Origin: Gammaproteobacteria bacterium
GTDB lineage: Bacteria > Pseudomonadota > Gammaproteobacteria > Steroidobacterales > Rariloculaceae
Direction: 5' to 3'
DNA: 64,000 nt
Assembly (NCBI GenBank): GCA_022819855.1
Contig: JAJEGN010000016.1
Coordinates: 46,941-110,940 of the forward strand
Positions 30,836 through 39,210 of this stretch are shown one piece after another. Made by a program: the position numbers and the translations under genes. The first letter of the stretch is position 1. Each line of letters opens with the position of its first letter. Below the pieces are notes generated by a model. It saw only the letters and a program-made list of their open reading frames with translations. It had not been told where the DNA came from and ran no database searches.

Positions 30836-31801
30836 GTGCCGCCATATGACACATCCTCAGGAAACCACGATCCCGATTGGGCAATCAGATCGGAAGCGTT
30901 CGCTGCGGTAGAGCGTCTGGTGTTGTCCTACGGCGGGCGAATTCCATGGGCTGCGATCAATCGCGGGTTTCAATTCCGCGGCGAACAGGTTCATTTGGCC
31001 GGCAGGGCTTCCGGGATATTCAGACCGCGGCAGATGTCCGCGGCGCTCAGCATCAAGACCACGAAGCCGCGCGACGGGCGCCGCACATGGTACCGGGATC
31101 AGAATGCGGGCATCGAGGTTGATGCCGCCACGGGCCTTTTGCCATACGATCTGGTTCGCGATCCCCGCCATCCCACTTACGACTCGTTGCGGCGCGCATA
31201 CGAGAGAAGGGCGCCTTTGATCTACTTCCGGGCCGTGGAGTCTGCCGTGTATGAAGCCATTTGGCCGGTTCGGGTCGCGGACTTCAGTGCGAACGAAGGG
31301 CGCGTGCTGCTCGCCGCGCCGGATCATCGTCGCAATGATGTGAGTTCGGCCGAAGCGACCGACGTTGCGGTGCACGCGAATGTCCGGGAGCGATCCTACT
31401 CGCTACGGCTCACGAGGCAACGCAATCACCAAGACTGGTTCAGCAGCCGCGTCAGGGCCGTCTACGGCTATCGCTGTGCGTTCAGCCGACTGCCGTTGGG
31501 GAGGTTGCTCGTCGGCGCGCATATCAAATCGGACGACGCCGGTGGTCCTGCATCGATCCCCAATGGAATCTGCATGTCGGCGCTCCACCATGCTGCATTC
31601 GACTCCTACCTGATCGGCGTGGATCCCGATCTGAAAGTCCACGTGTCGCCCAGCGTTTTCGACGCCGACGACGGACCGCTCTTGGCGAACCTGCAAGATC
31701 TCGACGGAACCCGTTTGCGCGTACCCGATGAACCGTTCGCGAGGCCAGACCGCGAATTTCTGGAATGGCGCTTTGCTCGGTTCGAGAAGTCTCGAACGTA
31801 A
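30836..31801 (+). CDS. Predicted HNH restriction-type endonuclease (COG3440-like) with unassigned N-terminal region
   Basis: C-terminal YGYRCAFSRLPLGRLLVGAHIKSDDAGGPASIPNGICMSALHHAAFDSYLIGV matches HNH_2-type pattern; 321 aa. Confidence 0.8.
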   Translation: MPPYDTSSGNHDPDWAIRSEAFAAVERLVLSYGGRIPWAAINRGFQFRGEQVHLAGRASGIFRPRQMSAALSIKTTKPRDGRRTWYRDQNAGIEVDAATGLLPYDLVRDPRHPTYDSLRRAYERRAPLIYFRAVESAVYEAIWPVRVADFSANEGRVLLAAPDHRRNDVSSAEATDVAVHANVRERSYSLRLTRQRNHQDWFSSRVRAVYGYRCAFSRLPLGRLLVGAHIKSDDAGGPASIPNGICMSALHHAAFDSYLIGVDPDLKVHVSPSVFDADDGPLLANLQDLDGTRLRVPDEPFARPDREFLEWRFARFEKSRT

Positions 31802-32079
31802 ACGCGTGTAGGGACCGGCCCGATTCATGAGACAAGGTGGCCCGATGGGCACCTCTCTGGCACTGAATCTGGCTGGCATTCCTCATGCCCATTACATGCC
31901 AACGGGCATGCAATTGAGCGTTCAATGAAAGCATTCTGGAAGCGCAGTACGGCAAATGCAGTCGTATCGCGGACGACTCATGGTGGGAGCGGAGGGGACA
32001 CGTCTCAATCGCCTACCCGACGAATTCGTCGCCCAACTGCACCGCTAGATCCGTCCGCCAACGCTTGCCTTGGTCATAG

Positions 32080-32622
32080 CTATTGCTCGACCCAGTCGGC
32101 AAGGAGGGGAAATTCAACCTCCGACCCGTTCTGATCAATCAGTGCTGATGGCCCACCAATCAATCCCCATTTGCACAAGTGCAGGCCTTCCGGAAGGGAA
32201 AATCGTGAGAGAAGGAACGGTACATCCTGAGTCCACATTCGGCGCTCGGACAAGCCCGGATCAACTACGATTAGGACATCCTGAAAACGTGTCGTTTGAG
32301 TCCAGCCGATCAGGCACTCGCTGAAACCTTGTTGGTTTGCCCACTTGAGCGCCGACTGTCCCAGCGTGCAGTCGCGTTGGCAACGGGCGAGCCTTGCAGT
32401 CAATTGAGCAATCACGCCAGAATTCTCGCGGCAGACCAGCGAAATGATTTCGCGCACATCGACGGGCATCGAGTCTACGACGTACGCCTCGATACAGGCT
32501 TGTTCAATCTGGACTTGATCGGACTCTGTTTGCGAGTACGAATCGGACACCGATAACAGAGCCCAGATTGGAAGGACTAGCCTGAGAACGACCAAGGTAT
32601 TGGTCCTAGCTGCCGATGTCAT
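32080..32622 (-). CDS. Hypothetical Cys-containing protein with possible signal peptide
   Basis: 180-aa ORF, hydrophobic N-terminus, GAGG upstream of ATG, no better overlapping ORF. Confidence 0.45.
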   Translation of the reverse strand: MTSAARTNTLVVLRLVLPIWALLSVSDSYSQTESDQVQIEQACIEAYVVDSMPVDVREIISLVCRENSGVIAQLTARLARCQRDCTLGQSALKWANQQGFSECLIGWTQTTRFQDVLIVVDPGLSERRMWTQDVPFLLSRFSLPEGLHLCKWGLIGGPSALIDQNGSEVEFPLLADWVEQ

Positions 32623-33117
32623 CGCAGTTTTGCCTCATTCTTAGATTAACGGAAGAACTCGATTTACAAGTCTTTGTGCCGAAATGGTCAGAGCATGTCA
32701 ATCGCCCAGTTCGCGAATCTCGATTCGCTGTAGTTTCGCGAAAAAAAGGCGGGCAGGATCGGGTTTGCGGAGGCTTCAAAGCCCGGTAGTGTCTACGGAA
32801 ACGGGGGACGATCATCCCCTCCGGTTCCATGCCGACCAAACTCGTATTGAATTCATCGAGTCCATAGGCACAGTGACGCGCGGGCCTCCCTGTTCGCCGT
32901 CCAGGTCATCGGCCGCTGGCTAATCGCGTCCGGGCGCGAGCAAGATGTCCGGGAAACCCGCGAATTCATCTCCATCGGCGTGCCCGACCCGGACGCTCAC
33001 ACTGCATAGCCAAGTTGCGATTGGCACAGTAACCGGCCCGCCGCCACGTCCTTCTTTACCTGCATCCTCCCGATTACCCGGTTACCATTCGCCGCGACTT
33101 CACCGGAGGAATTTCTT

Positions 33118-36100
33118 ATGATCGCAGGAGCGCGTCGCCTTCCAGTCCAGCACGTCTCGATCCGCGTGCCGTGGCACGATGCAGGATGGGCCGGAACCGT
33201 CTGTAACAGGCCCGCCGTCAATATGGCTTGTCGCGTGTTGCCCAGAATCTCAGAGAGCAAGGACGACGTGGCCGAGGAGTGCATTGCCGGACAATCCTTC
33301 TCGGATTTGTCACAGGCCCAGCTTCCTCCGTGCATCTCCGAGCGAGCCAATTTTATGGCGCCGTTCCCCGTCACGCTCAACAAGCGACACCCCTACGTCG
33401 AACGCAATTCGGAATCGCATGGCCACTTCCGTCCGACGCCGTTCACGATGCGTCCTTACAGTGCTGCCTGCGTGCCCTATCGCTGGATGCTGGTCGAAGA
33501 GAGTGCCGAGTTCATCGAACGCTACGATCTCGGGTTCCAGCCCGACCGCGAGCCTGACCTCGGATTCCCTACCGCCTGGATTCAGGACCGCTCGAACCAA
33601 CTCGTCATGCTTGACACATTCTTCGGTGCCATCCGGCCCGAGGAATCGCTTTGCTTCTTCTACGCGAAGGACACGCCCCTATCGGCATCCGCGAGACGCG
33701 TCATCGTCGGCGTGGGCCTGGTGAGAGAAGTCGACGAGCACGTCGAATACCAGTACGCGACTAAGAATCCTCCCCACCGCAGCGTTATCTGGGAACGCAA
33801 CGTCGAGCACTCCGTTCGACCGGGCTTTGCGGACGGGTTCCTCTTCCCCTATCGCGAGTTGTCCGACCTTGCTCTGGAGAAGGGAATGGACCCCGAACAT
33901 TTCCTCGCGGTCGCTCCGGACGACGCGTTCTGGAGCTTCTCCTATGGCTCGGAACACGTATCGCACGACGAAGCCATCGCATCGATCCTGAGCTGCCTGC
34001 GCGCTCTGAGGCGAATTCAGGCGGTGCTTCCTGGGCCGTGGGAGCAGGTTTCAGCATGGCTCGACCAGCAACTCAACCGTTTATGGCGCCTGCGCGGGCC
34101 CTTCCCCGGTTTCGGATCCGCGCTGACAGCGTTCCTCGGCGACCGTGGGAACCTCATCGCGTACGAAATCGCCGGGCAAGACGCGCAGGGAAGCGTTGAC
34201 GGCAACATCGATCCATGGCCGGCGTTCGAACGGATCATCCAAGCTCCCGGCACCGCATCCGGAATCATCAAGGATCACATTGGAGAAGGCTTCGCCCGGG
34301 CCTGGGAAGCCATGACCGAGGAACGAAAGGAATTACTGAAGCTGCTCAGCCGGTATTCCTTAAGCTCCGATCAGGTGAAACGGTTCTTCAATCCCGACTA
34401 CAGGCCAGAGAACCTAGACGATGCTTCACTAATCGAGAACCCGTACCTGCTCTATGAGCTCGACCGAGCATCGGTTGACGCCATCTCGGTGACCACCATC
34501 GACCGCGGAATGCTGCCCGGCAGCGCGGTGCTGAAGGAGCATCCTTTGCCCGACCGTACGCGTCTCACGGACAAGGTCGACCCACGTCGCGCACGCGCAC
34601 TTGTGGTCGCTGCGCTTGAGCAGGGCGCCGAGCAGGGGCACACGCTGCTGCCGCGCGCGTTGCTGTCAACGTTCATCGGCAACATGCCGCTCGAAACCGA
34701 TTGTCCGATGGGGCCGGAGGTTCTCGCCGGCATTGGCGACCTGCTGCAAGGCGTCGTTGAGCCGGTCGAGATTTCGGGTGAGCCACTTGCCTATCAGCTT
34801 CAGCGCTTCGTCGACACGGCCGACCTTGTCCGCCGCACCGTACGTAAGCGCCTAGGTCCGAGGAGCCAACGCCATCGCGGCGATCATGATTTTCCCGCCA
34901 TCGTGAACCGTTCTCTTGGCGACCTTCCCCAAGACAGCGACGATGCGGATATCGAGATTCAAGCCCGTCGCGAGAAGGCCGCTGCACTCGAAGAGGTGTT
35001 CGCCTCGCGGCTTTCGGTGCTCATCGGCGCCGCCGGTACGGGAAAGACGACGCTACTGAAGATGCTCTGCGATCTGGATGATGTCGCCGCCGGCGGTGTA
35101 TTGCTCCTGGCGCCCACCGGCAAGGCCCGCGTCCAGCTCGAAACCAGGACCGGGATGTCCGGCGGACTCACGATCGCACAGTTCCTGATGCGCCATGGCG
35201 ACCGCTACGATACGGAGACCGGTAGATACGTCGTCACGCGCAGTCCCGATCGCTGTCGCGACTACAGGACCGTGATCGTCGACGAATGTTCCATGCTTAC
35301 CGAAGAGCAGCTCGCTGCCCTGTTCGACGCTTTGAGCGGTGTCGATCGTTTGGTCCTCGTGGGCGATCCACGCCAGCTTCCTCCGATAGGGAGCGGCCGG
35401 CCGTTTGTCGATATCGTGCGTGAGCTTGAACCCGACGAAATCGAACACCGGTTTCCGCGGGTCGGCCGCGGCTACGCCGAGCTCACCGTGCCTCGTCGCC
35501 AGCGGGGCGCGACCCGCGCGGATCTGGTGCTCGCGAGCTGGTTCGGGGGCAACCCCGACCCCGCTGCGGATGAGATCTGGAATCGCCTCGACACGGAGGA
35601 GATGGACGAAATCCGCTTCGAGTCCTGGACCGACGACGAGAATCTGAAGGCAAAACTGCTGGACCTAATTGTGACGGAGCTCAACCTCGACGGTCCGGAT
35701 GACGAAGTCGGTTTCGAATGCAGTCTGGGCGCCACGACATACAACGGCGGAACCTTCTTCTGGCGCAGCCGCGATCCCAAAGCCCCACTCAAGGCGGAGA
35801 AGTGGCAAATTCTCTCGCCCGTACGCGGGGCGGAACATGGTGTCGCCGTGCTGAACCGGGTCGTCCAGCAGTCGTTCCGCAAGACGTGGCTATCGCGAGC
35901 GACTTCGCGTTACCGCAAAATCCATCGGCCGGTCGGCCCTCAGGGGATCATCTATGGCGACAAGGTCATCAACCTCAGGAACAGCAGCGTTCGCGACGTT
36001 TACCCCGAGCGGCCGTCCTATGTCGCCAACGGTGATGTCGGCATCGTCGTGGGCAACTACAAGAGGAGGAATCAAAAGAAGCTGTTTCCACTCGTGGAGG

Positions 36101-36855
36101 TCGAGTTCACGTCCCAACCCGGCCACGACTACGACTTCAAGCTTCGGGAGTTCGACGGGGAAGACGGATCTCCGCCGCTCGAGCTCGCGTACGCTCTGAC
36201 GGTCCACAAGTCGCAGGGCAGTGAGTTCGGGATCACCTTCGTGGTCCTGCCTGATCCGTGCTGGCCGCTCTCCCGCGAGCTTCTGTACACAGCCCTGACG
36301 CGGCAGCAGGAACGCGTCATCGTTCTCCATCAGGGCGACTTGCGAAACCTGCGCCGATACGCGAGCGACAAGCACTCGGACATTGCACGCAGGCTGACCA
36401 ATCTCTTCACACCTCCCAATCCGATCGCCTTCGACGTCGATGGCACCGAGACGTTTCTAGAGGAAGGACTCATCCATCGCACAAAGCGCGGCGATCTCGT
36501 CCGCTCCAAGTCGGAGGTCATCATCGCCAACGAACTCCTTGCCCAGGGTCTGGACCGCTATGAGTACGAGGCCCCGCTGGCCCTGCCCGACGGAAGGACG
36601 CGATACCCGGACTTCACAGTCGTCGATGACGACACCGGCGAGCGCTACTACTGGGAGCACCTCGGGTTGCTCCACAATCCCGACTACGCGGCCCGTTGGG
36701 CCCGAAAACTGCATGCCTATCGCGAAGCCGGCATCCTCCCGCATGACGAAGGTGGCGGCGAGGCGGGTACGCTGATCGTCACGCGCGACGACGAACATGG
36801 TGGGATCGATACCCAGGCGATTGCCGAGTTGATCCGCGATGTCTTAGCCGCGTAG
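33118..36855 (+). CDS. RecD-like SF1B helicase with C-terminal PD-(D/E)XK-type nuclease domain and uncharacterised N-terminus
   Basis: GGAGGAATTTCTT-ATG RBS; GAAGTGKTTLLKML, VDECSMLTEEQL, GDPRQLPPIGSGRPFVDI, LAYALTVHKSQGSEF, LLYTALTR; C-terminus RSKSEVIIANELL...YPDFTVVDDDTGERYYWEHLG. Confidence 0.85.
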   Translation: MIAGARRLPVQHVSIRVPWHDAGWAGTVCNRPAVNMACRVLPRISESKDDVAEECIAGQSFSDLSQAQLPPCISERANFMAPFPVTLNKRHPYVERNSESHGHFRPTPFTMRPYSAACVPYRWMLVEESAEFIERYDLGFQPDREPDLGFPTAWIQDRSNQLVMLDTFFGAIRPEESLCFFYAKDTPLSASARRVIVGVGLVREVDEHVEYQYATKNPPHRSVIWERNVEHSVRPGFADGFLFPYRELSDLALEKGMDPEHFLAVAPDDAFWSFSYGSEHVSHDEAIASILSCLRALRRIQAVLPGPWEQVSAWLDQQLNRLWRLRGPFPGFGSALTAFLGDRGNLIAYEIAGQDAQGSVDGNIDPWPAFERIIQAPGTASGIIKDHIGEGFARAWEAMTEERKELLKLLSRYSLSSDQVKRFFNPDYRPENLDDASLIENPYLLYELDRASVDAISVTTIDRGMLPGSAVLKEHPLPDRTRLTDKVDPRRARALVVAALEQGAEQGHTLLPRALLSTFIGNMPLETDCPMGPEVLAGIGDLLQGVVEPVEISGEPLAYQLQRFVDTADLVRRTVRKRLGPRSQRHRGDHDFPAIVNRSLGDLPQDSDDADIEIQARREKAAALEEVFASRLSVLIGAAGTGKTTLLKMLCDLDDVAAGGVLLLAPTGKARVQLETRTGMSGGLTIAQFLMRHGDRYDTETGRYVVTRSPDRCRDYRTVIVDECSMLTEEQLAALFDALSGVDRLVLVGDPRQLPPIGSGRPFVDIVRELEPDEIEHRFPRVGRGYAELTVPRRQRGATRADLVLASWFGGNPDPAADEIWNRLDTEEMDEIRFESWTDDENLKAKLLDLIVTELNLDGPDDEVGFECSLGATTYNGGTFFWRSRDPKAPLKAEKWQILSPVRGAEHGVAVLNRVVQQSFRKTWLSRATSRYRKIHRPVGPQGIIYGDKVINLRNSSVRDVYPERPSYVANGDVGIVVGNYKRRNQKKLFPLVEVEFTSQPGHDYDFKLREFDGEDGSPPLELAYALTVHKSQGSEFGITFVVLPDPCWPLSRELLYTALTRQQERVIVLHQGDLRNLRRYASDKHSDIARRLTNLFTPPNPIAFDVDGTETFLEEGLIHRTKRGDLVRSKSEVIIANELLAQGLDRYEYEAPLALPDGRTRYPDFTVVDDDTGERYYWEHLGLLHNPDYAARWARKLHAYREAGILPHDEGGGEAGTLIVTRDDEHGGIDTQAIAELIRDVLAA

Positions 36856-37243
36856 CCCGGGAAAGCGGGCGAACGTCCGCGACAGATATCGACTCCCAAG
36901 ATGACACCGCCCGCTACGGACGCTAGCCAGTTATCGACCGCCTTAACCATTTCCCGATATGTCTCCGGCGGATGTCAAACCCTCTCCACGTTGCGCCGTG
37001 GCCCCAGGTAATGATGCAGAGTTCTGCTGATCGACATCGAGGCCTTTGTCCGCCGCTCGACGGTGATCGCGCCACCCGGCTATTCTTGTGGTCGGCGGGG
37101 ATGGTCTGGACAGCTTCCCCGACCCGGGCGAGAAGCTTTCCTCCTTTCAACCCCGCCTTCCCGATCGAGCAACCGTGCATTCGCTCCAGATGCTATAGAC
37201 CATGCCGACAGGACTCGCCTATGGACCGCAAACGGAAACACCG

Positions 37244-37822
37244 ATGACGCAGGATCCGCTCCAGAAGGAGTTCATCAAGCTGCGCGATCAGGCGATCTGG
37301 CTGCGACAGACGGTCAACACGTTCAACCATCTGTTCGATTCCGGTCCCGAAACTGAACGGATTCTGAGGGAATCGGCCGACCTGTTCTTTACCGACCTCA
37401 ACACGATGATGCAGGAATACGCCGTTCTTCTGGTCTGCCGTTTGACCGGACCCGCCGAGTCGTTCGGCAAGGTCAACCTCTCGACCCAGCGCTTCACTAA
37501 ATTGATGCGGAAAAGCGGTTGCCTCACACCTGAAATCGAGCGTCTCGACGCAAGGCTCACGGCCTACGGAAAACTCCTGAAGCCAGCGCGGAACAAGATC
37601 ATCGCCCACAGCGACTTGGAGGTCCATGTCGATGACATCGCCCTTGGTGCCCACGGCGAAGAGGTTACGGTGGAGTTCTTGAAAGACCTGCAAGCGTATT
37701 TCGACGCTGCCGGCAACGCCGTCGGCGTCGGGTCATTGGATTTTCGGCACGCACCCGGGCCCGGCGACGTCATCGACTTGGTCAGGAAGCTGGAGAGGGC
37801 GAACGACTCGGCGCGAAAGTGA
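37244..37822 (+). CDS. HEPN/AbiU2-like protein (ORF open from 37202)
   Basis: Helical protein with LKPARNKIIAHSDLEV, an R-x5-H HEPN-type motif in AbiU2-like context. Confidence 0.6.
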   Translation: MTQDPLQKEFIKLRDQAIWLRQTVNTFNHLFDSGPETERILRESADLFFTDLNTMMQEYAVLLVCRLTGPAESFGKVNLSTQRFTKLMRKSGCLTPEIERLDARLTAYGKLLKPARNKIIAHSDLEVHVDDIALGAHGEEVTVEFLKDLQAYFDAAGNAVGVGSLDFRHAPGPGDVIDLVRKLERANDSARK

Positions 37823-38029
37823 TTTCGGCGCCACCCGCTACCGGACTTTTCCCGATTTGAATGCAGAAACGCGCGAGGTTGCGTCCACACACCGCTGTAC
37901 GATGGTGATCTCCACGGTGACATCGAACGAAGTGCGCTTGGCTTGCGACTGGTCCGCAGCAAATGCCTTGGCGTTCGTTGATGAGTCGGGTACTTGGCTA
38001 CGCTGTGATCGACAATTGGTAGCAGGCGG

Positions 38030-38311
38030 TCAGATCTGAACGTCGCGTCCCGGCAGGAGATCTCGAGTGTCGCCAAACAACGCATCGGGATCGAGCTTGA
38101 GATCCGACAGGTCGGTGACTTGCGCAAACTGGACATAGGCCTCCGCGAAGCTCCGCCGCCCCGCGGTAAACTGCTCGTACTGTCGCCTCCCTACGAGCAC
38201 GGCAACCGGTGTGCCTCGCCGGGTCAGCGTCACCGCCATGCCATTCTCCGCTTCCCGAACCAGCGTTGGCAGGTTCCGGCGCGCCTCGGCTATGGAAAGC
38301 GTATCGGTCAT
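38030..38311 (-). CDS. Phd/YefM-family antitoxin, no recognisable adjacent toxin
   Basis: MTDTLSIAEARRNLPTLVREAENGMAVTLTRRGTPVAVLVGRRQYEQF. Confidence 0.85.
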   Translation of the reverse strand: MTDTLSIAEARRNLPTLVREAENGMAVTLTRRGTPVAVLVGRRQYEQFTAGRRSFAEAYVQFAQVTDLSDLKLDPDALFGDTRDLLPGRDVQI

Positions 38312-38332
38312 GAATCGACTCTGAATTCTGAG

Positions 38333-38350
38333 TGTACAGACCAATGTACA
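38333..38350 (-). promoter_or_regulatory. Putative YefM-type operator (two TGTACA palindromes)
   Basis: TGTACA at 38333-38338 and 38345-38350, 12 bp centre-to-centre, just upstream of the antitoxin start. Confidence 0.6.
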
Positions 38351-38726
38351 TCGTAGTCAGTGTTCTGCGTCCTGTCGACGAGCCTTGCTCCGAGTGAGTC
38401 ATGCCGGAATTGCTTCCTGAAACGCGGGCGTGCGGCGGGCAGTGTGCTCGTATGACGCCGCTGATGTTGCGAAGGCGCAGCGCCTCGCCGCGCCGTCGAC
38501 TTCGGGGCCGCGGCAGCGGCAGCGGTAGTGTAGTGATTGCGCGGCCCGTCCTCGGTAAGCGAAAATTGCGGCGTCACTCCTTGGGCTCGCCGCGCGACGA
38601 TGCAGTGGTGCTGGCATTTCGGTAAGCGGTTGGGCTTCAGGAGTTCCGTTTCCTCCGTGGAAGTCGCCGGTGAGGCGGGCGGCATACAAGTACAGGCCCA
38701 GCCATTTCACTTGACGAGAAACCATA

Positions 38727-39131
38727 ATGCACAGACTCGCCGTCGCCCTGACCGGATGCTGCGTGGCTTTCGCGGTACTTGCTCAAACGGACCAGGCCCC
38801 AAGTGAGCTGAACGACAACCAGTTGGACGCCGCCGTGGTCTTCGCGGAAAGAGACCGGGACCGCGCCCTGGAACGCTACCGTGAGAAGCTGGCGAGCCCG
38901 ACGTTTTCCGCCGGGCTCGGCAGCGTCGTCGTTCAGAGTGTGCCGACGCCGCTGAATCGGGAACTCCTGGACGGCTTCAGTGACAGCGACAGGGAAGAGT
39001 TGGAGCAATTGTACGAAGCCTGGGAAGACGCGGCGAACAGGCTGCAGGCTCTGCGCGGCGAGATTCGAATGCGCTGTCAAGCCGAAAACGGTAATCCGCG
39101 CCTTGCCCGACTATGCGGCAGGCTGAATTGA
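38727..39131 (+). CDS. Hypothetical secreted protein
   Basis: Signal peptide MHRLAVALTGCCVAFAVLAQ; soluble charged helical remainder. Confidence 0.6.
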   Translation: MHRLAVALTGCCVAFAVLAQTDQAPSELNDNQLDAAVVFAERDRDRALERYREKLASPTFSAGLGSVVVQSVPTPLNRELLDGFSDSDREELEQLYEAWEDAANRLQALRGEIRMRCQAENGNPRLARLCGRLN

Positions 39132-39144
39132 CGGGAGTACAATA

Positions 39145-39210
39145 ATGAACAGAATTATCCTGTTTACGGCCTTGGCCTCGCTGTTTCACACCAAGAACAC
39201 TTCGTCCTGA
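39145..39210 (+). CDS. 21-aa leader-peptide-like ORF overlapping the tkt start
   Basis: [21 protein letters not shown], stop TGA overlaps the tkt ATG (TGATG). Confidence 0.35.
   Translation: MNRIILFTALASLFHTKNTSS

Noticed and set aside
37840-38030. Possible toxin partner downstream of the Phd/YefM antitoxin
   Set aside because: Best frame (VPDSSTNAKAFAADQSQAKRTSFDVTVEITIVQRC...) is only ~50 aa and not convincingly PIN- or RelE-like.
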